Shown: positions 11,101 to 24,771, counted from the stretch's first letter. The stretch: DNA of 64,000 nucleotides from Dasyornis broadbenti (GCA_013397935.1 VZRN01006297.1:836080-900079), one strand, 5' to 3'. Notes: generated from the sequence alone by a model not told the origin. Translations and numbers: made by a program.

Positions 11101-14100
11101 AGGAAGAGATTTTTTGAAGCAATGTGACTTTTCAGGCTGAACAAAAGGGTTACTAGAAATCCAAGCTTGAGAAAAATATCATCCAAGACATTTTGACAGA
11201 GAGTGATCTGTATTCCACATCCAAGAGCTCGTCTCTGTCCTGATCCAGAACAGCTGCATGGCAGGCATCTTTATTGCCTCTTCTCCCAGTGCCAGCTTTT
11301 GGTGGCCCAGCTGGACCAGTTCTTGGGTACCTCTTTAGCTCTGCTAATGCGTCTCAGGTCTATCTCTGTATCCTCAGTTATTTGAGACTCTACCTGGGGC
11401 CTGTATGCAAATACAGTATTCCCTGTGGAATCTGTATCCATTCAGATATGTTTACTGTATCACTGACCATGTATCTAGTGTCCGTGAGACCAACCTCAGT
11501 TAAAGTAGCTGCTATCTTTTCCAGTATCTCTGCTGGTGGCCACCTGAATCCCGGTTTTGTTCATGCTCAGCTGGGAACTCAAACCACAGAGTGTGGAGTT
11601 CCCCTCTTTCAGACTAGGCTTGGCTTAAAAGTTATTTCATGTTCCTCTAAAATCACTGCTGTTTCCCAGAGGAGCACTTGAGTCATTACCAATCCTTGCA
11701 TTTCCTCTCAGCCAGGAAGGGTTGAAGGGGTTTCAGGAACAGGATGCTTTACAAGGAGATGTCTGCTTTCCCTTGCCATGTCTTGTTGCAAACAGACACA
11801 GACTCCTGCCAAAAAGCTGCTGCCTGTAGAAAATAAAGTGTGAAGGTAAAAGAAGATGGGATGTGAGTGAATGGCAGGAGAGGACATGATTTCAAGTGGG
11901 GGTGCCTGATGCTTTTGATACTGTGTACAATAAAGCAGATGCTTGTGGCAGCACTGATGGTGGAAGTGTCTCCTAGCCACAGTGGTTCCATGGCATCACT
12001 GGAGCAAGTTGCAGGTCAGTTTTTCATTTGGGTTTTGTTGTGGTTGGTACTCCTGTCCTTCTTGTCTTCTTGTTTTTGCAGGGTTTGTGAAGGGGATAGG
12101 GCTTTTATTCTCCTTGCATATTTTGTGTCCTTTCTCGTGTTCCTGGCAGCCTCTTCCCCTGTGCTGCCCTCTCCCCAGCCCTGTCATATTCAGCTGTCCT
12201 TGTTGGAAGGTGACCTGCCCACCTGAGGTGTTCATGGCTGAGGACATGCTGACTTCACATGGGAACTGAATGCTGCATGTCAGACATCCCAACCCACAGG
12301 CCAGAAGAGTGGGGACCTTCTGTGATCTCGCTGGGGCTCAGGGTGAGCGGTGGGGGGCCAGCAGGGATGTGGGGGAGGAAGAGCACAGGCCTGGTCACAG
12401 AGGTAAAACATTCCGTGGTTACCATGGAATGCTTACTGCAAAGATGGATATTGGGAGTTTTTTGGCTAACTGAGGTAAGGGAAGTGATAGCCCATCCTGG
12501 TGATCTCAGCCCTCCTGTCTTGCGTTCCAGGGACATGGGAAGGGCTGCGGGGATCAGGTGCTCCCCATCCCCTGCTCAGGGTATCTGGGCAGATGGACTG
12601 CCTGCCAGGCTGCCTGCAGGGCTCTCAGCCTCTTTTCAGTTGGAGGTGGCAACCCAGCAGCACAGGAGGACTGTGAAACCCAACCGTGTGTTGGGACAGG
12701 CTGCACTTAAGCCCCATGTAAGCCCTAATTTGAAGGCTTAAAGGGAGCTGAAGTGTGACACTGAATGCTGTGTCTCAGCTTCACCCTTCCTGAGCCATAA
12801 TAGCCTGTCAGGAGGGGAACCAAGGGGCAGGAAGCCTCTGCCTTCCCAGTTGGGCCAGAAACCTTCAGCTGAACTTTTTGGTTCCAACAAAAGTGTTGGA
12901 TTTGGTTGAGTTTTTAACTGTAAATGTGATAAATCATGGCTGGCAGTTCTGACTTCCGTGGCTTCCACTGTGTGCCCAAAGAAGTTGTTGCAGTAACAGG
13001 CCTGTTCTGGCAATCCAGCAGGTCTCCATACATGTGGATATATTCATCCCTATAGTTCTGCCCATGATAACTGCTTCCCATCTCCCCAGCCTTGTCACTG
13101 CTTCTCTTTGCAGGCTGGTAGCAGGTAACAGCACCCCTGGGCCAGGCTCCTAAAGGCCACATAGCCATTGTGCTGGGCCTCTGTCAGGGGAGCCCCCCAC
13201 TTCCCTCTCATGCTTGTGTTGCCTTCTCCCCATGCTTGCTGTCTGCAAAGGGACACCTGGGACACCTGGGCGGGTGCGTGGCTCCCCACACTTCTGGAGT
13301 GGGCGAGCTGCCCAGCACAGGGTTAGTTACAGCAGGCTGGTGAGGCTCACCATTTCTTCCTTTTTGATTTGCACCTGTGGTCCTTATTTATTTATTTGTG
13401 CCAACTGTTGTTGCTTTCACTTAGGGTCACTTCAGCAAGGCACGTGTTCATTTATTTCAGAGGCCAGTCACTGCTCAAAGCACAGCCATGGTTTTAAGAA
13501 GCCACAGAGTGTGCTGTGCTACATGTGGGCTTAGGTTTTTGGGGGATTTTGACAAAGCACATATCTGTGTCCAGACAGCTTCTGCAGGTGGCCCCCAGCA
13601 TCGTGCCTGCTGTATTGCTGGGAAGCACATCTGTGTGCCTGTACAGACCTGTGTCTGCAGATGTCCCTGGGAGCATCCTGTGACATCGTGTCCATCTTCC
13701 TCTCCCAGCCAGGGCCAGGGACTTTGGCCAGTACACCAAAGAAAATACCACTGGTGTTTTTCAACCTTTACAAGAAAACAGATTGTTTTTAAGTCAAAGC
13801 TAAGATGGTAGCACTTGCTGGAGGCTGGAAGGTAACTGTAAATCCTAGGTCTCATTTACACAAACACATTTGGTTCCAATCCTTGAGGGCATATTCTCTT
13901 CCTCTGCCTATGCCTTCATTTCAGAAAGATGTAAATTTTGTTTGGATTTGGTTTTTTTCATAATATCACAAAATGTGGGTGGGGGGCTTTTAAATTACAT
14001 TTGGCACAGAAGGTATAAGGAGAATTCTGTGGAGTATTCCTCCACAGGGTAGGAATCCGTGGATGGTTGTCATTTAGGCTCTGTCAGTGGGAAACACTGA

Positions 14101-15154
14101 AGAGACTGGATACACCAGGAGAATAGTAATGATATTTGCAGTCTCTTACTTGTAGGTCGGCTGCTCAGATCAGACCTCTCGGCTTTCTTCTGGCCCAGCA
14201 TATGAGACCCCACACAGTGGGTCTTGTTTCAGGTGTGAACCTTACATGCAGGGTCATGTGATGGATAAATGTCCTGTTGTGAACAGGACATGCGATCTGT
14301 CCCAAGGTTGCCACAAGAGTGGGAGGTGATACTGGCCAGGTAGGCTCCTTCCAGGGCAGAGACCTGCAAGATGCCCCTGCTGCTCTGAAGTAGCTGTCTT
14401 TTTTGTGTCAAGGTCCATGGAACAAAGAAAAGGGACTTGATATATGTGTTGAAGATGTGGGAGGTACAGATCTACCTGAGAGCTCAGGAGGAGGCAGTGA
14501 TTGCCAGGCTCACTGGGGGCCACCAGTGATGGCACATTTGTACTGCTGAAGGCCTTACCCCTAGCAGAGGTTTTGTTCACATTTACTGGCTGCTTACCAG
14601 ATCCCAAAATTGTTAAAAAGAGCAACAAACCAGCTAAGCCAGCCTGCAAGGTGAGGATGAGGCTGGGCTACCCTGCTGTGGCTCTCTCTGGGGAGGCAGG
14701 AGGACCATGCTAGCAAGGGTGTGTGATGGGAGCTCCTCAGCAACATGGGTCATGCAGTGTGCGCTTCGTGCTCTGTTTCCAGAGCTGCCAGGTCCGTGTC
14801 TTTCACCTGCACTGGCTCTCTAGGAGGAAAGAGTCAAAGAAGAGTTGGTGGCTTGTCTACACAGAGACTGGCTGCTGTCAGAACCACCCCAGCCTGCCGT
14901 GACTGTTGGCAGAGAAGAGGGAGAGGTTTGTGTCCTCTCCTGCCTTTCAGCCAGAAGGAATGGATGTGCCTGGGGGCTTCTGCATGCTCTCTTGCCATGC
15001 TGATGGGTTTCATGACACGACTTTTAGCACCTGAGGATAGGTGTGAAAAGGGAGGAGGCAGAGAAGTAGGAGGTGGAGGTGGTGTGAGTTAATACAAGAC
15101 CCAGTGGGAAGCAGCAGCAGGCAGTATTATTTCTGTGGTTTGAGCCAAAACTTT

Positions 15155-15177
15155 CTCTCTCTCTCTCTCTCACACAC
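15155..15177. repeat. (CT)8 microsatellite followed by (CA)3
   Basis: Eight uninterrupted CT dinucleotides (15155-15170) run directly into CACACAC. It is a compound dinucleotide microsatellite of modest length. Confidence 0.85.
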
Positions 15178-17506
15178 TCATTAAATTACAACTAATGCAA
15201 GTAGCATTGTGAAGGAGGAATTTGGGAACTGTCGTTCATCATCCAATCGCTTGTAACGAATGTGCTGCTCAGTGCCATAGCCCATAGCCTTGCTGAGAAG
15301 TAATTCACTTGGTATTTGCAGGCATGACATGCATGCCATAAGAATTCCACTGCTAGCATTATGCCAGCATTAGTGAGAGGATATGAAAATAAATGATTAG
15401 CTATTGTTTTTCATGATTAAGTCCAGACTTTTTGCTCATCTTGCTTTTTTTCTCCCTCCATCTGTGAAAGGAGGGGGCTCTCTGTTCTTTTTGCTTTCAG
15501 AGCAGGCAGGTTGTGCCCTCACTCATCCCAGATCCCCCCTCTCCCTTCCAGACCAGCACCTTTTTGCTGCTCCCTCCACCTGTCTCCTTCTGGGTTTGGA
15601 GATCATCTGCAGCAGTCCTTTAAATTGCTGTGGGGTATTACCACAGAACGATATGTCATCAGAGGAGACCTCAGTATTTTGTTACGGCTCTACAGAACTG
15701 TTTTGCCCTCATCATCCCTCAAGGGGACCAGGCCCTGATCTTCATGGTTGCACTGGCAGGTTCAGACTTCGGTAGTGGGACAGCAGTTTGGTACTTTGAC
15801 GTCGTCCACAAGCCTTAAGTGACTCTTCTATTATTAAAAAAGAGGGAGAACTCTTCAGGCAGCTGTCAATCTGGATGTGCAGGAGCAGAGCTGAGTAGCC
15901 TCTGTCAGGTTCTGCTGGCACTGGCCAGTGCTTAAAAGAAGTCCACAAGGCAAAACAAGAGGGATCTGTGACCCTTGGTTTGAGGGGCATCCCTGCCATT
16001 CCAGTGGTCTATCCTGTGTTTCCTCCAGAGCTCTGTAAGTGCGAAGGGCTTCAACATTACAGGGGAGTGAGATAGTTAAATGTTATTTATCCCTGTTTTC
16101 TAGTGGGGGTGACCAGAAAAGAAAGCGTAGCAGTTTCAGAGATGACCCCTGTTTCTGGTATCATCAGTTCATGGGGCTTGTTTAAGCTGTCACACAAACA
16201 CCCACCTGCACAAACGAAAAGACTTCTTTGGGAAACTGGGCTTAAATATCCCCATGAAATCCCTGAACTGAGCCCGTACCAGCGCTGTACAGGATTCCTG
16301 TGCTCATAATCTTATTCTTGATCAACTAACCCAAGCAGTCTTTCATGTCAGTGAGTCGCTGCTCACTCCAGTGGCCCCAGCCCACATTGGCTGTTCAGCA
16401 GAAGGCCTGGCTGAGCTGAAGGCAGATGGCATGGTAAGAGCTTGTGCTGATCCTACTGCTATTAACTCTACCACTCCTCTGCACAGCAAGCTGCTCCCTT
16501 TGAACATCAGCAGAACTGATTTTAAAAGCCCTGCGGCCCAGCCTTGTGTGACAGAATAGCTCATTTTGTCAGGGAAAACGATACCCTGGCAAACTTTTGA
16601 GTGGAAGCTGTCAGGGGTAACCTCAAGATGCTGCAAGAAACAGCCATAGGCTTTGAGGAAGAGCAGCAGCCAGCTGCAGGTGTCATGTTCCCACCTGAGA
16701 GAGGACATGTGAAAGCCAATGCTTTTTTCTGCCGTGTTCTTTATTCATCCTCTCCCAGGAGCAGTGTAAACACCGGAGCGTTCTGTGACGTTGCTTTGCA
16801 CGTAATCGGGGTTATGAAATCTGAAGCTGCAGGGTGGCTGTGCTTCTGCCACCCCTCGCCGTGCTGCCAGCATACCCTGGCACACAGCAACCTGCACTGC
16901 CTTGGCGTTATCCAGGTGTAGTCCTGACCTGTGGATCTTCTAAAATGTCTCAGGCCAAGTGCCTCCCTCCCCCACCAGCAGCACTCACTGCATGCAAGCA
17001 CACATGCAGTGCACAGCCTTTAGCACCCATAGCACGTATGGCTCTCGACAGGTCACTTCAGGGCAATTGCAGTGTGCCACGGCTTGGAAACTGGGAGGAT
17101 GTGTTCCTCTGCTCGAGCTCCTCCACACAGCCCTCTCACAGCCCTTGCAGTGGTTGCCAAAGTCCTTTCCACTGGGAAGCGATACCTGCATTTGATTCTT
17201 CTCGAATTTTGCAATATGCATAAGTGGGGTGGTGGTGACACTGGGCGTGAAGCCATCAGCTCATATTTACTTGTGATCTAAGACAGTGATTTCTGCTCAG
17301 ACCTCAAAGGGCAAGCTGCTGTGCAATTTAAAATCATGCTACCAGCAGAAGCGTATGACCTCATGGTATGAAAAAGCAGGAGGACATTAGCAAAGAAGTT
17401 ACTAAGGTACACAAATGTCCATGGGAAACAAAAAAAGAAATACATTAACAGGAGAGTCAGTTTGTCTGTGTTAAGAGAAGGCTGGGGAAATGACTAATAT
17501 GTGCAG

Positions 17507-17556
17507 TTTGATTCAGATGTTCCTTCTTTGATTCAGATGTTCCTTCTTGGATTCAG
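17507..17556. repeat. 20-bp direct tandem repeat, about 2.5 copies
   Basis: The unit TTTGATTCAGATGTTCCTTC occurs at 17507-17526 and exactly again at 17527-17546, followed by a partial copy (TTGGATTCAG) at 17547-17556. Two identical units suggest a recent slippage or unequal-exchange event; copy number may vary between individuals. Confidence 0.9.
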
Positions 17557-19474
17557 GCCCCCTCCTTTGCTTTCTCTACCCCCTACCTCGCCTTGGATTT
17601 TTATGCCTTTTAGGAGAGAGCGAGTGAGGGGGAGTGGAAGGACTCAGGGAGGAAGGAGTTAAGGGAATGCTCACTGGGGATTATAAAACAGCTAGGCTCT
17701 TGGAAACAGTTAAGAAGAGAGAAACAGATCTGCCAGGAGGGAGTGTGGCACTGGAGCCGGTGGTTTATTTTCATGCCTCCCTACACAGCAATGCAGAAGG
17801 CTCTCCTACAATGGGGACGGAGGTAACGGTGGCGGGAGCAGGGTCGGTGCCGGGGTGAGGGTGTTGAGGTTAAATGGGGAATAAACTTCTCCAGCACCAA
17901 GTTCACCAGCCTTTCCACTGATAGTGCTCTGCTTTGGGTTCGGTTTGTTCCGTGTGTGGGTGGCAGCAGGTAGCACCTACCATCGCCTGAGGCCATGGCC
18001 TTGCCCTGGGGGTAAGGCATCATCTCTGCATGTTGGACATGAGGAAGAGTGGTCTGTGTGCTCTTGGCATCACACTGCCAAGGTGAACACAACAAACTTG
18101 CTGTGTGCTGGAGCGCAGCACTAGGAGCAGTGTGGGCAGCTCTGTGGGTATGCCTACGTGAGCATGAGCTGCATGCGAAGTCCTGTGAGCGTGGCTGTGG
18201 GTGGGCAGCTTGTGCAGGCCCACCTGGCCAGGAGGAGCCTTCTGTCATGCTCTGATGAGGTGGCTTTGAGTCACAAGGAGCTGTGTTTTCACTCACCCTG
18301 GATTCGTGCCTCAGAAGCCCAGCTGAGGCCTTCCGCACATCATGTCAGGCACCGGGCACCTTAATGCGTGCACAGACTCTTGGTTTTGGGAAGGAAAGGC
18401 CAATGCAGGCCCCTGAAGACAATGTCACCCGATGGAGCAGGTGACTGGCAGGGCCACCAAGAGAAGCCAGGTGGCTTCAGGCTTCCTCCATTGTGTTCTC
18501 CATGTGCCTGTGCTTGGGGCAGGAGCTAACTTCTTCCTGGTTTGAGGGACACTGCTGCTGTGATGGTGAGTCATGAAGTGACCTGAAAGCAGGCCCTACC
18601 ATCACCTCCTGGCTCTTCGGCTCTGTGCATGAAAAATGGCAGCAGGAGCTTACCTGTCACCGTTGCAGTGGCCACAGGGAGAACTGCATGTGTGCTACAC
18701 AAAGATCCATTCTTCTTGAGGGAAAAAACCAGATGCAACTATTAGAACCAAAGTGTGTGGAGAGAGGGTTAGTCACTGCAAGTGTCAGGGGCTTGTGAGG
18801 AAATAGCAGGAGTTTGCTGACTAATGCTGATGATGCTCAAGGAGTAAATGAGAAATACGGAGGGAAAACCCTCTGTTTCTGAATTTGGAAAAGAAAAAAA
18901 AAAAATGAGGCAAAAAAAAAGGAAGATGTACAGAGTTACTAATCAGCCCCCAAAGTCTCTGACCTATATCTCCCTCCTTTCCCTGGAGCCATTCTTGAAA
19001 TGAAAAATTAATAGAGAACAACCAGGTTTTACCTCCAGGGTACCCTTTCGGGTTGCCATGTCCTGTGGGTGGGGACCGGTGGATAGGACTTTAGAATCCC
19101 TCAGCACAGTGCAGAAAGCAGAGTAGTCTCAGTCCAGGATGTTGCAATGATGTCCAGAGAGACTGAAAGCAAGAAGGTAATCTCCTCTCTGGGAAGGATG
19201 GTCTCTGGCTTCAGGTGGTTGGGAAAAGGATATTGAGCTGACATGCTAGGTTGAAGCAGGCCAAGAAAGAAGGATAGTCCTTGAAGTTACTGCAACTTTA
19301 GCAGGGGAGATGGAGGTGAGAAGGAAAAGAAAAAGTATATCAGGTCATTAGTCCTCTGAGGGCGAAGTTCATTCTGTCTGCAGAATATTCCTCCCTCTCT
19401 TCCCATTTTTAGTTTTTTAATGAGGAAAAAGAATCCTTATTTAAGAACCTAAAACCTAGGATTGTGGGCCAGGA

Positions 19475-19630
19475 GGTTCCATTTCCCAGTTCTGATGCTG
19501 CCTTGCTCTTTAAGCTTGAGCAAGTCACTTTACTTTCTTTTCACTCCATTTTTATCTCTATAGGATGTGTATGGTGATACCCTTTGCAAAATATTTTCAA
19601 ACCTATGGAAGATAGGAAGGGCTGCATTTT
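19475..19630 (+). mobile_element. MIR-like CORE-SINE remnant
   Basis: The segment around TTGAGCAAGTCACTTTACTT matches, with divergence, the MIR SINE region normally reading 'TTGGGCAAGTTACTTAACCT'. It is preceded by a CCCAGTTCTGATGCTGCC-like stretch and followed by a GGTGATACC and CTTTGCAAA tail like the 3' end of MIR/L3-type elements. MIR copies in amniotes are very old and inactive. The call is from remembered consensus, not an alignment; the boundaries are approximate. Confidence 0.6.
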
Positions 19631-21717
19631 CTGAGGTGAGGAGGGCCTGGGCATTGTAACAACAGCTGTGTTCTGTGCAGGAGGAGGAGGGCTGATGCTG
19701 TGGGGTTTTTGCCTGCACTGGAATAGGCTCTGTACCCACAAAACACTCCCACGGCTTTGGGCACTGCCGGCTTCACCCTCCCACGTGACATGGGAGGGAT
19801 GGAACCACGGAGCTGTGGAGTGCCTTGAGAAGAGGTGTTATCTGCCACTGTGGCAGCAGGGCTAGGCTAGCTTTGAGGGGATCTGAACATATGTGAAAAT
19901 CTGGGCCTTTACCATCTCCTTATGTTGGATGACCTCAACTGAGGTGCCCAAGATTACTAGCCCTATTTCATGTATAGGTCTGCATGCATCGTGTTGTCTT
20001 TGTTGTGCTCCTTCAGAGCACAACACACAATAGCCTGTGTATCTCCTTAGATCTTTGCAACATACCTCACTTACTGCTGTCTTCTGTGATAAATATCCTC
20101 CATAACCGTAAAGGGCCAGAAGCTGAGCCGTCCATGCTGTCTCTGCATGGACTTCTGCCTCTTCAATATTAGGATGCCTTACACAGCTTGAGAAACTAGG
20201 TTATATAGTAGCTTTAATGGGGCTTTTTCCAGACAATGATTGACCTGATTCCTTGGACCAGCTGTTTTATTTATTAAGCAAAATAGGAGAAAAAGAATGC
20301 ATCTCCTACATAAATTTGTTTCATTGTGGAGTATGTTTAAACTATTTTTTTTTCATAAATTGATATGGAGCTCTTACTTTATATTGATTTTGTAGATATT
20401 AATTTATGCACTAGGAATGAGGAAGATTTGCCTCTCCATCTAATCCTATTTCTAGAGAGAGATTTACTTAATGTGTAATTTGTCTAATGTGCAACTTTGT
20501 ATGTGGAGTGTACCCAGATTCAGCAGAAACAGTGGGTATAATAAAAGAGAGCATGGTAGTGCAGTGCTGTAAATCCCTCTGTAATTAAAAATACCAAATT
20601 AGTCAATGTTAGTGCAGTCAGGAGACATCACTAGCTCAAAAGCAGGGACATACAGTGAGAGTTTTCAGTGCAGGACAGAGAAATTGGGTCTGTTTTTCTC
20701 TGTGTGGATATGGTATGTGTCTAAGGAAGGAACTGTTCATAGCAGGATTTGCCAGGAATACAGCTTGGGTGGCAAAGAGGAATTGTCGGCAGTTATCCTG
20801 GAGTTGTCCTTGCATGTCCCCAAGGTGATGGAGAAACCAGTTCTGCCAGCTCCCACATTGTTTCACACTGTTGTCCAGTGTCCTGTGTGTGTCTGTCTGT
20901 GTGTCCTGAGTCCTGTGCACATTGCAGGGTTGGATTTTACGCTCCTACAGAAGTGTCTCTAAAATTACTTTATTGCTCTGAAGAAGGCTGGCACCAGCAG
21001 TGGGTTGAATTATTCCCACCCCCCCACCGTCTGTCTTTTTGTCTGTCTGTCTTTCTTTCCTGGTGTTAGCACAGCTAAATCACTGCCTGAAATTTTCGGA
21101 TGGGCTTTTTTTTCTTGTATGAATTTGTGAATCAGCCTACAAATAATCAGGGGAAGGATCAGTTTATACCAATGTAAGATTCACTACCTCTGAGTACTGT
21201 CCATCTGCCTGTCCTATATCCAGCTTATGACCAGTGCTGCCTGCAGTGCCTGACACTTGCTTTCTCTTTCGAAAGAACAGGAGGAAAGGTGGGGCTTATG
21301 CTCTAAGCAAAAGTTGCTATTTGGAATTGAGTAACAAGACTTTGTTGTGCATTAAAGCTAAAAATAAATTGATCTTGTTTATCTGAACAGAACCAGGATA
21401 TAAAATAAAGTTCTAGTTACAGTTTGTGTTTCAGTTTGACTTGATTCTGTTAGTGTAACATCTGACCTGTGTGGTTTCTTCCATAACTGAGAAGAGAAAG
21501 AAAAGTGTATGTCATGGCAATGACTTGCTGTTGAGGCCATCCAACAGCTTCCCTATTTTAAGACCTTCATTTTTAGTTGTTCACAACTTTACTAAACTTA
21601 AACTGTCTGGGCAGAAATTTTCCATCCCAGCTACCTGCCTCAGAATGTATATTTAGAAAACAGCTCTTCTATACTTCTCTTGAATTTTTGGATGCATGTT
21701 AAATATAACAAATGTAC

Positions 21718-21758
21718 AAAAAAAAAAANNNNNNNNNNNNNNNAAAAAAAAAAAAAAA
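21718..21758. repeat. Poly-A tract containing a 15-base N gap
   Basis: Eleven A residues (21718-21728), fifteen N (21729-21743) and fifteen A (21744-21758). The true homopolymer length is unknown. No retrogene or LINE body was recognised immediately upstream, so this is better read as an unresolved A-run than as a retroposon tail. Confidence 0.9.
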
Positions 21759-21940
21759 GAGAGAAAGCAAGCCTCCATGTTAACAACAGAGTAAAATTTG
21801 AATGGTACGTATGTCACTTCTGCTGTCTCCAAGAGCATCACCCCAAAAAAATGGTTATCACCACAACCTCAGGAGGCAAAACAAATCTCTGAAGGATTTG
21901 CACCTAAGAGTTTCATTTAAGCATTTAAAATTAGTGGAAG

Positions 21941-22100
21941 CTTTTCACATTAATCTCTCTGTGCTTTGGTTCCCTGCCCATGACATATGGATAATACAGT
22001 GTCTTACTTTATATGGGCATTGTGAAAATACATTCCTTTATGTTTGTGAAACATTCAGTTACTCTAATGATGTGTGCTGTAGGAAAGGCCATGAGTAAAT
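21941..22100 (+). mobile_element. MIR-like SINE remnant with L3/CR1-type tail
   Basis: TTAATCTCTCTGTGCTTTGG, TTCCCTGCCCATGACATATG and GGATAATACAGTGTCTTACT follow the MIR order 'CTTAACCTCTCTGTGCCTCAGTTTCC ... ATGGGGATAATAATAG'. Next comes GGGCATTGTGAAAATA, and then a tail (GTGAAACATTCAGTTACTCT ... GATGTGTGCTGTAG) like the LINE-derived 3' end of ancient amniote CORE-SINEs. This is the clearest old SINE in the window. Identification is from remembered consensus; the boundaries are approximate. Confidence 0.7.
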
Positions 22101-23764
22101 GACGAGTTCCGCCTGCAGAGCAGAGTGTGGCAGGTACGCACTAAACAAGGCTGGGGGCCACACCTCCAGCAGTGCCAAGAAGATGAAATAGTGACTGGGT
22201 GCTCTCTGGGTGAGCACCCCGGATCCTGCTGCTCTGAGTGAGGCCAAGGCCCATGGAGAAATAGCCTGTGATTATGTGATTAACAGCTCTGCCATGGTAC
22301 ACAGGCGAGAAAGAGGGTCGAAGGTTGCACAGGCAGCCATAAAGCTGAGTTTTCCTAAGCCTTGTGTTCTTGATTTGCAGCTTTGCATAGTCTTGCTTTC
22401 ACCTTTCTCTGTTTTCTGTGTAGTTGTTTGGTCATGCAGAGTGGGAATGAGGAACAATAAACAGCCATTGCTCCTGGGAGAAGAGATAGGAAAGCTCTTG
22501 GTGCTGTTTGTCATCAGAGAGGAAAGTTCTTGGTGAAGCCTTCTATCCAGACATTCCTTGTAGGAGCATGTGTGAATAGAAGTTCAGGGCTGGAGGAAAA
22601 AAAAATTTACTGAGATGTCTTTTTTCCTTTATGACCACTATCTGGTTTATGCTGTTTTTCTCTAATAATGCTCTGTACCATTAAATAGCAATGCCACAAA
22701 CCAACAGACTTGCAAGTTATTTTAAGGAAGAACAAGATCGTGCCATTGCCTTTTCTTTGGGTCTTGTGGGAAGGCATTTCCTGGTTTTACCCTGGGTACT
22801 CCCAGCTCTGGTTGCTCCCTCTCCTGGAAATGGTACACTCATGAGACCATAATCTTTAAGCCTGGGAAAGGGATCCAGCCCTGACTCACAGGCAGAAGCA
22901 ACCCCAAATCCCTCTGCCTTTGTTCACTTTGTTTCATTTTGCTTTCCTCCCATATGTGTTCTGCCTTCAGGTAGAAGGAAGCTGTGCTGCCCACAGCCTG
23001 TTCAGAGTTGTATGTGGGCAGCAGCAGCAGAGAGGAAGACTCTGACTGAAGGCTTGCAGGAGAAATTGTGATAATTTCTGGGGTGGCTGGGCTGCACACC
23101 AGAAGTTTGCCCATGTCACAGTAGTATTGGCTGTTTCTTCACTAACTTAGGATGGGATAAAGCATTCCTTTATGCCTGTCACTCCAGTCCTGCAGAGGAG
23201 TTGGGCATGGAGAAGATTGCTATCAGCTGGGAGCTATGAGATACAAGAAAGTTGTATGGATACAGTGACTTTAAAGGGTTACATATTCACTGAGCTGTTT
23301 AAGTTGAGGAAAGTTGCTCTTTCTCTGCCTACATTATGAGTCAAACTAGGATGCACATTTTCTTGAAATCCCTAAACACTAAAGCCTGTGCACAGGAAGA
23401 TGTGGTTTTCATAATTGATATTTGGCTATTTCACAGTTGCTTTTCCCCGTGGAATTTACCTTTAAAATGCCCTATATTTCCTTTTCATTTTGACTGTGCA
23501 TGGCAAGTTTAAATTTCAGAAAAAAATGTGCAAGCATAATTTTTTGTAAAGCTAGGATATCATTAGGGTACTTCGGGGAGGGAACTGCTTATTATTTGTG
23601 ATGTCCCCTGAGCAGGTGATAACTGATGTCCTACCAGTGTTTCCCCTTCTTCTGCATCTGAATTTTCAGAAAGGTTTGTCAAGGCAGACATCAGTTTGCT
23701 AGCACTGGCTGATTATTACAGTTGTTCAAGCATTAGGGAATTGTGTTTTAGCAAGCAATGATAG

Positions 23765-23832
23765 CCTTCCTTCCTTCCTTCCTTCCTTCCTTCCTTCCTT
23801 CCTTCCTTCCTTCCTTCCTTCCTTCCTTCCTT
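23765..23832. repeat. (CCTT)17 tetranucleotide microsatellite
   Basis: Seventeen uninterrupted CCTT units (68 bases) are followed by an impure TTCCTTTCTTCC extension. It is the longest pure simple repeat in the window. It is a polypurine/polypyrimidine tract, so it could form triplex DNA and is likely polymorphic. Confidence 0.97.
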
Positions 23833-24771
23833 TTCCTTTCTTCCTGAAGATGTTCTGTGAGGCAGAAGGTGAAGTAGTGAAGCTCACATCCCCCTCTGAA
23901 GATCTGGTACCTGTTAGAACATGGGATGCATTACTCCATTGCTGACCTCTGAAAGTGACTTGTTTTCATCTCTGACCTCATGAAAACCTCTTTGCCCCTT
24001 TGCCTGCCAACCGGCAAGTTCTGAGTTAGACAGAGCACATAAGGCAGGGTGGATGGGATCGCTTTCTTTCCAAAAAAGAGTACAAGGCAACACGAGCACT
24101 TGTTTTAATTTATTCCTGCTCCTGGGTGTAATTACAACCTCTGGATTTCAGTGTAAAGGTGGAAGGGGATGTGGTTGAATGGAGTTAAGTTTTTTTTCAA
24201 ATTGCATTAATACGTGACTTATATGAAAAACAACCACCCTCACACAGGAATGCAGGCAGTATTTGCAAGTTTCCTATGGATTAAAGAAACATTTGGAAAC
24301 ACATACTTTATTTCCTTAGTCCTTCAGACTTCTTTACACGGCAACGCTGATTGCTTATTCTGGGACAATGACCAGAGAAGAAGGTATTAAAAACAAAATT
24401 AAAAAAAAAATAACAGAAAATGTCCATTTCAAAAGCTAAGGGGGTCCCATTTCTTGACAGAACAGAACAAAATGACAAATCTTTCAGTACTTGGTTGGAC
24501 CTTTGAGATATTTGCCTAGCGAGATCTCTGTTTATGGTATATTTATACTTCTTTGAGAAAACTGTAATTATCAGACGTTTATATATACTCTCTTCTTTTT
24601 TTTCCCCCTCTTCCCTGTGAAGGCTGTTTACACCAAAACAATATCTTTGTTTTCAGAGTTCATCTGCTCCCATTGCTCCTTTTCCAGCTGAAGTCACAAT
24701 ACTCGATCTGTGACATCACCGTTGGCTGCTGTGACAACGGAGAATTTTCACTCCAGGTGGAGATGAATGTG

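Larger units (their letters stand above)
8116..19474. other. Non-coding intronic DNA without recognised genes
   Basis: Many open frames of 60-185 codons occur on both strands, but they overlap one another, lack family resemblance and have no splice-site context. TG-rich degenerate simple sequence occurs around 10640-10760. A (CT)8 run with a short CA tail lies at 15155-15177, and a 20-bp tandem repeat at 17507-17556. No tRNA, rRNA or miRNA-like hairpin was recognised. Confidence 0.55.
19631..23764. other. Non-coding intronic DNA (contains a gap and a MIR-like element listed separately)
   Basis: No recognised gene. TGTC-rich simple sequence lies near 20885-20910 and 21027-21060. Open frames here do not resemble known proteins. 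Confidence 0.55.

Noticed and set aside
17781..18338. 185-codon minus-strand open frame
   Set aside because: His/Ser/Ala-rich without domains. No promoter, splice or conservation evidence.
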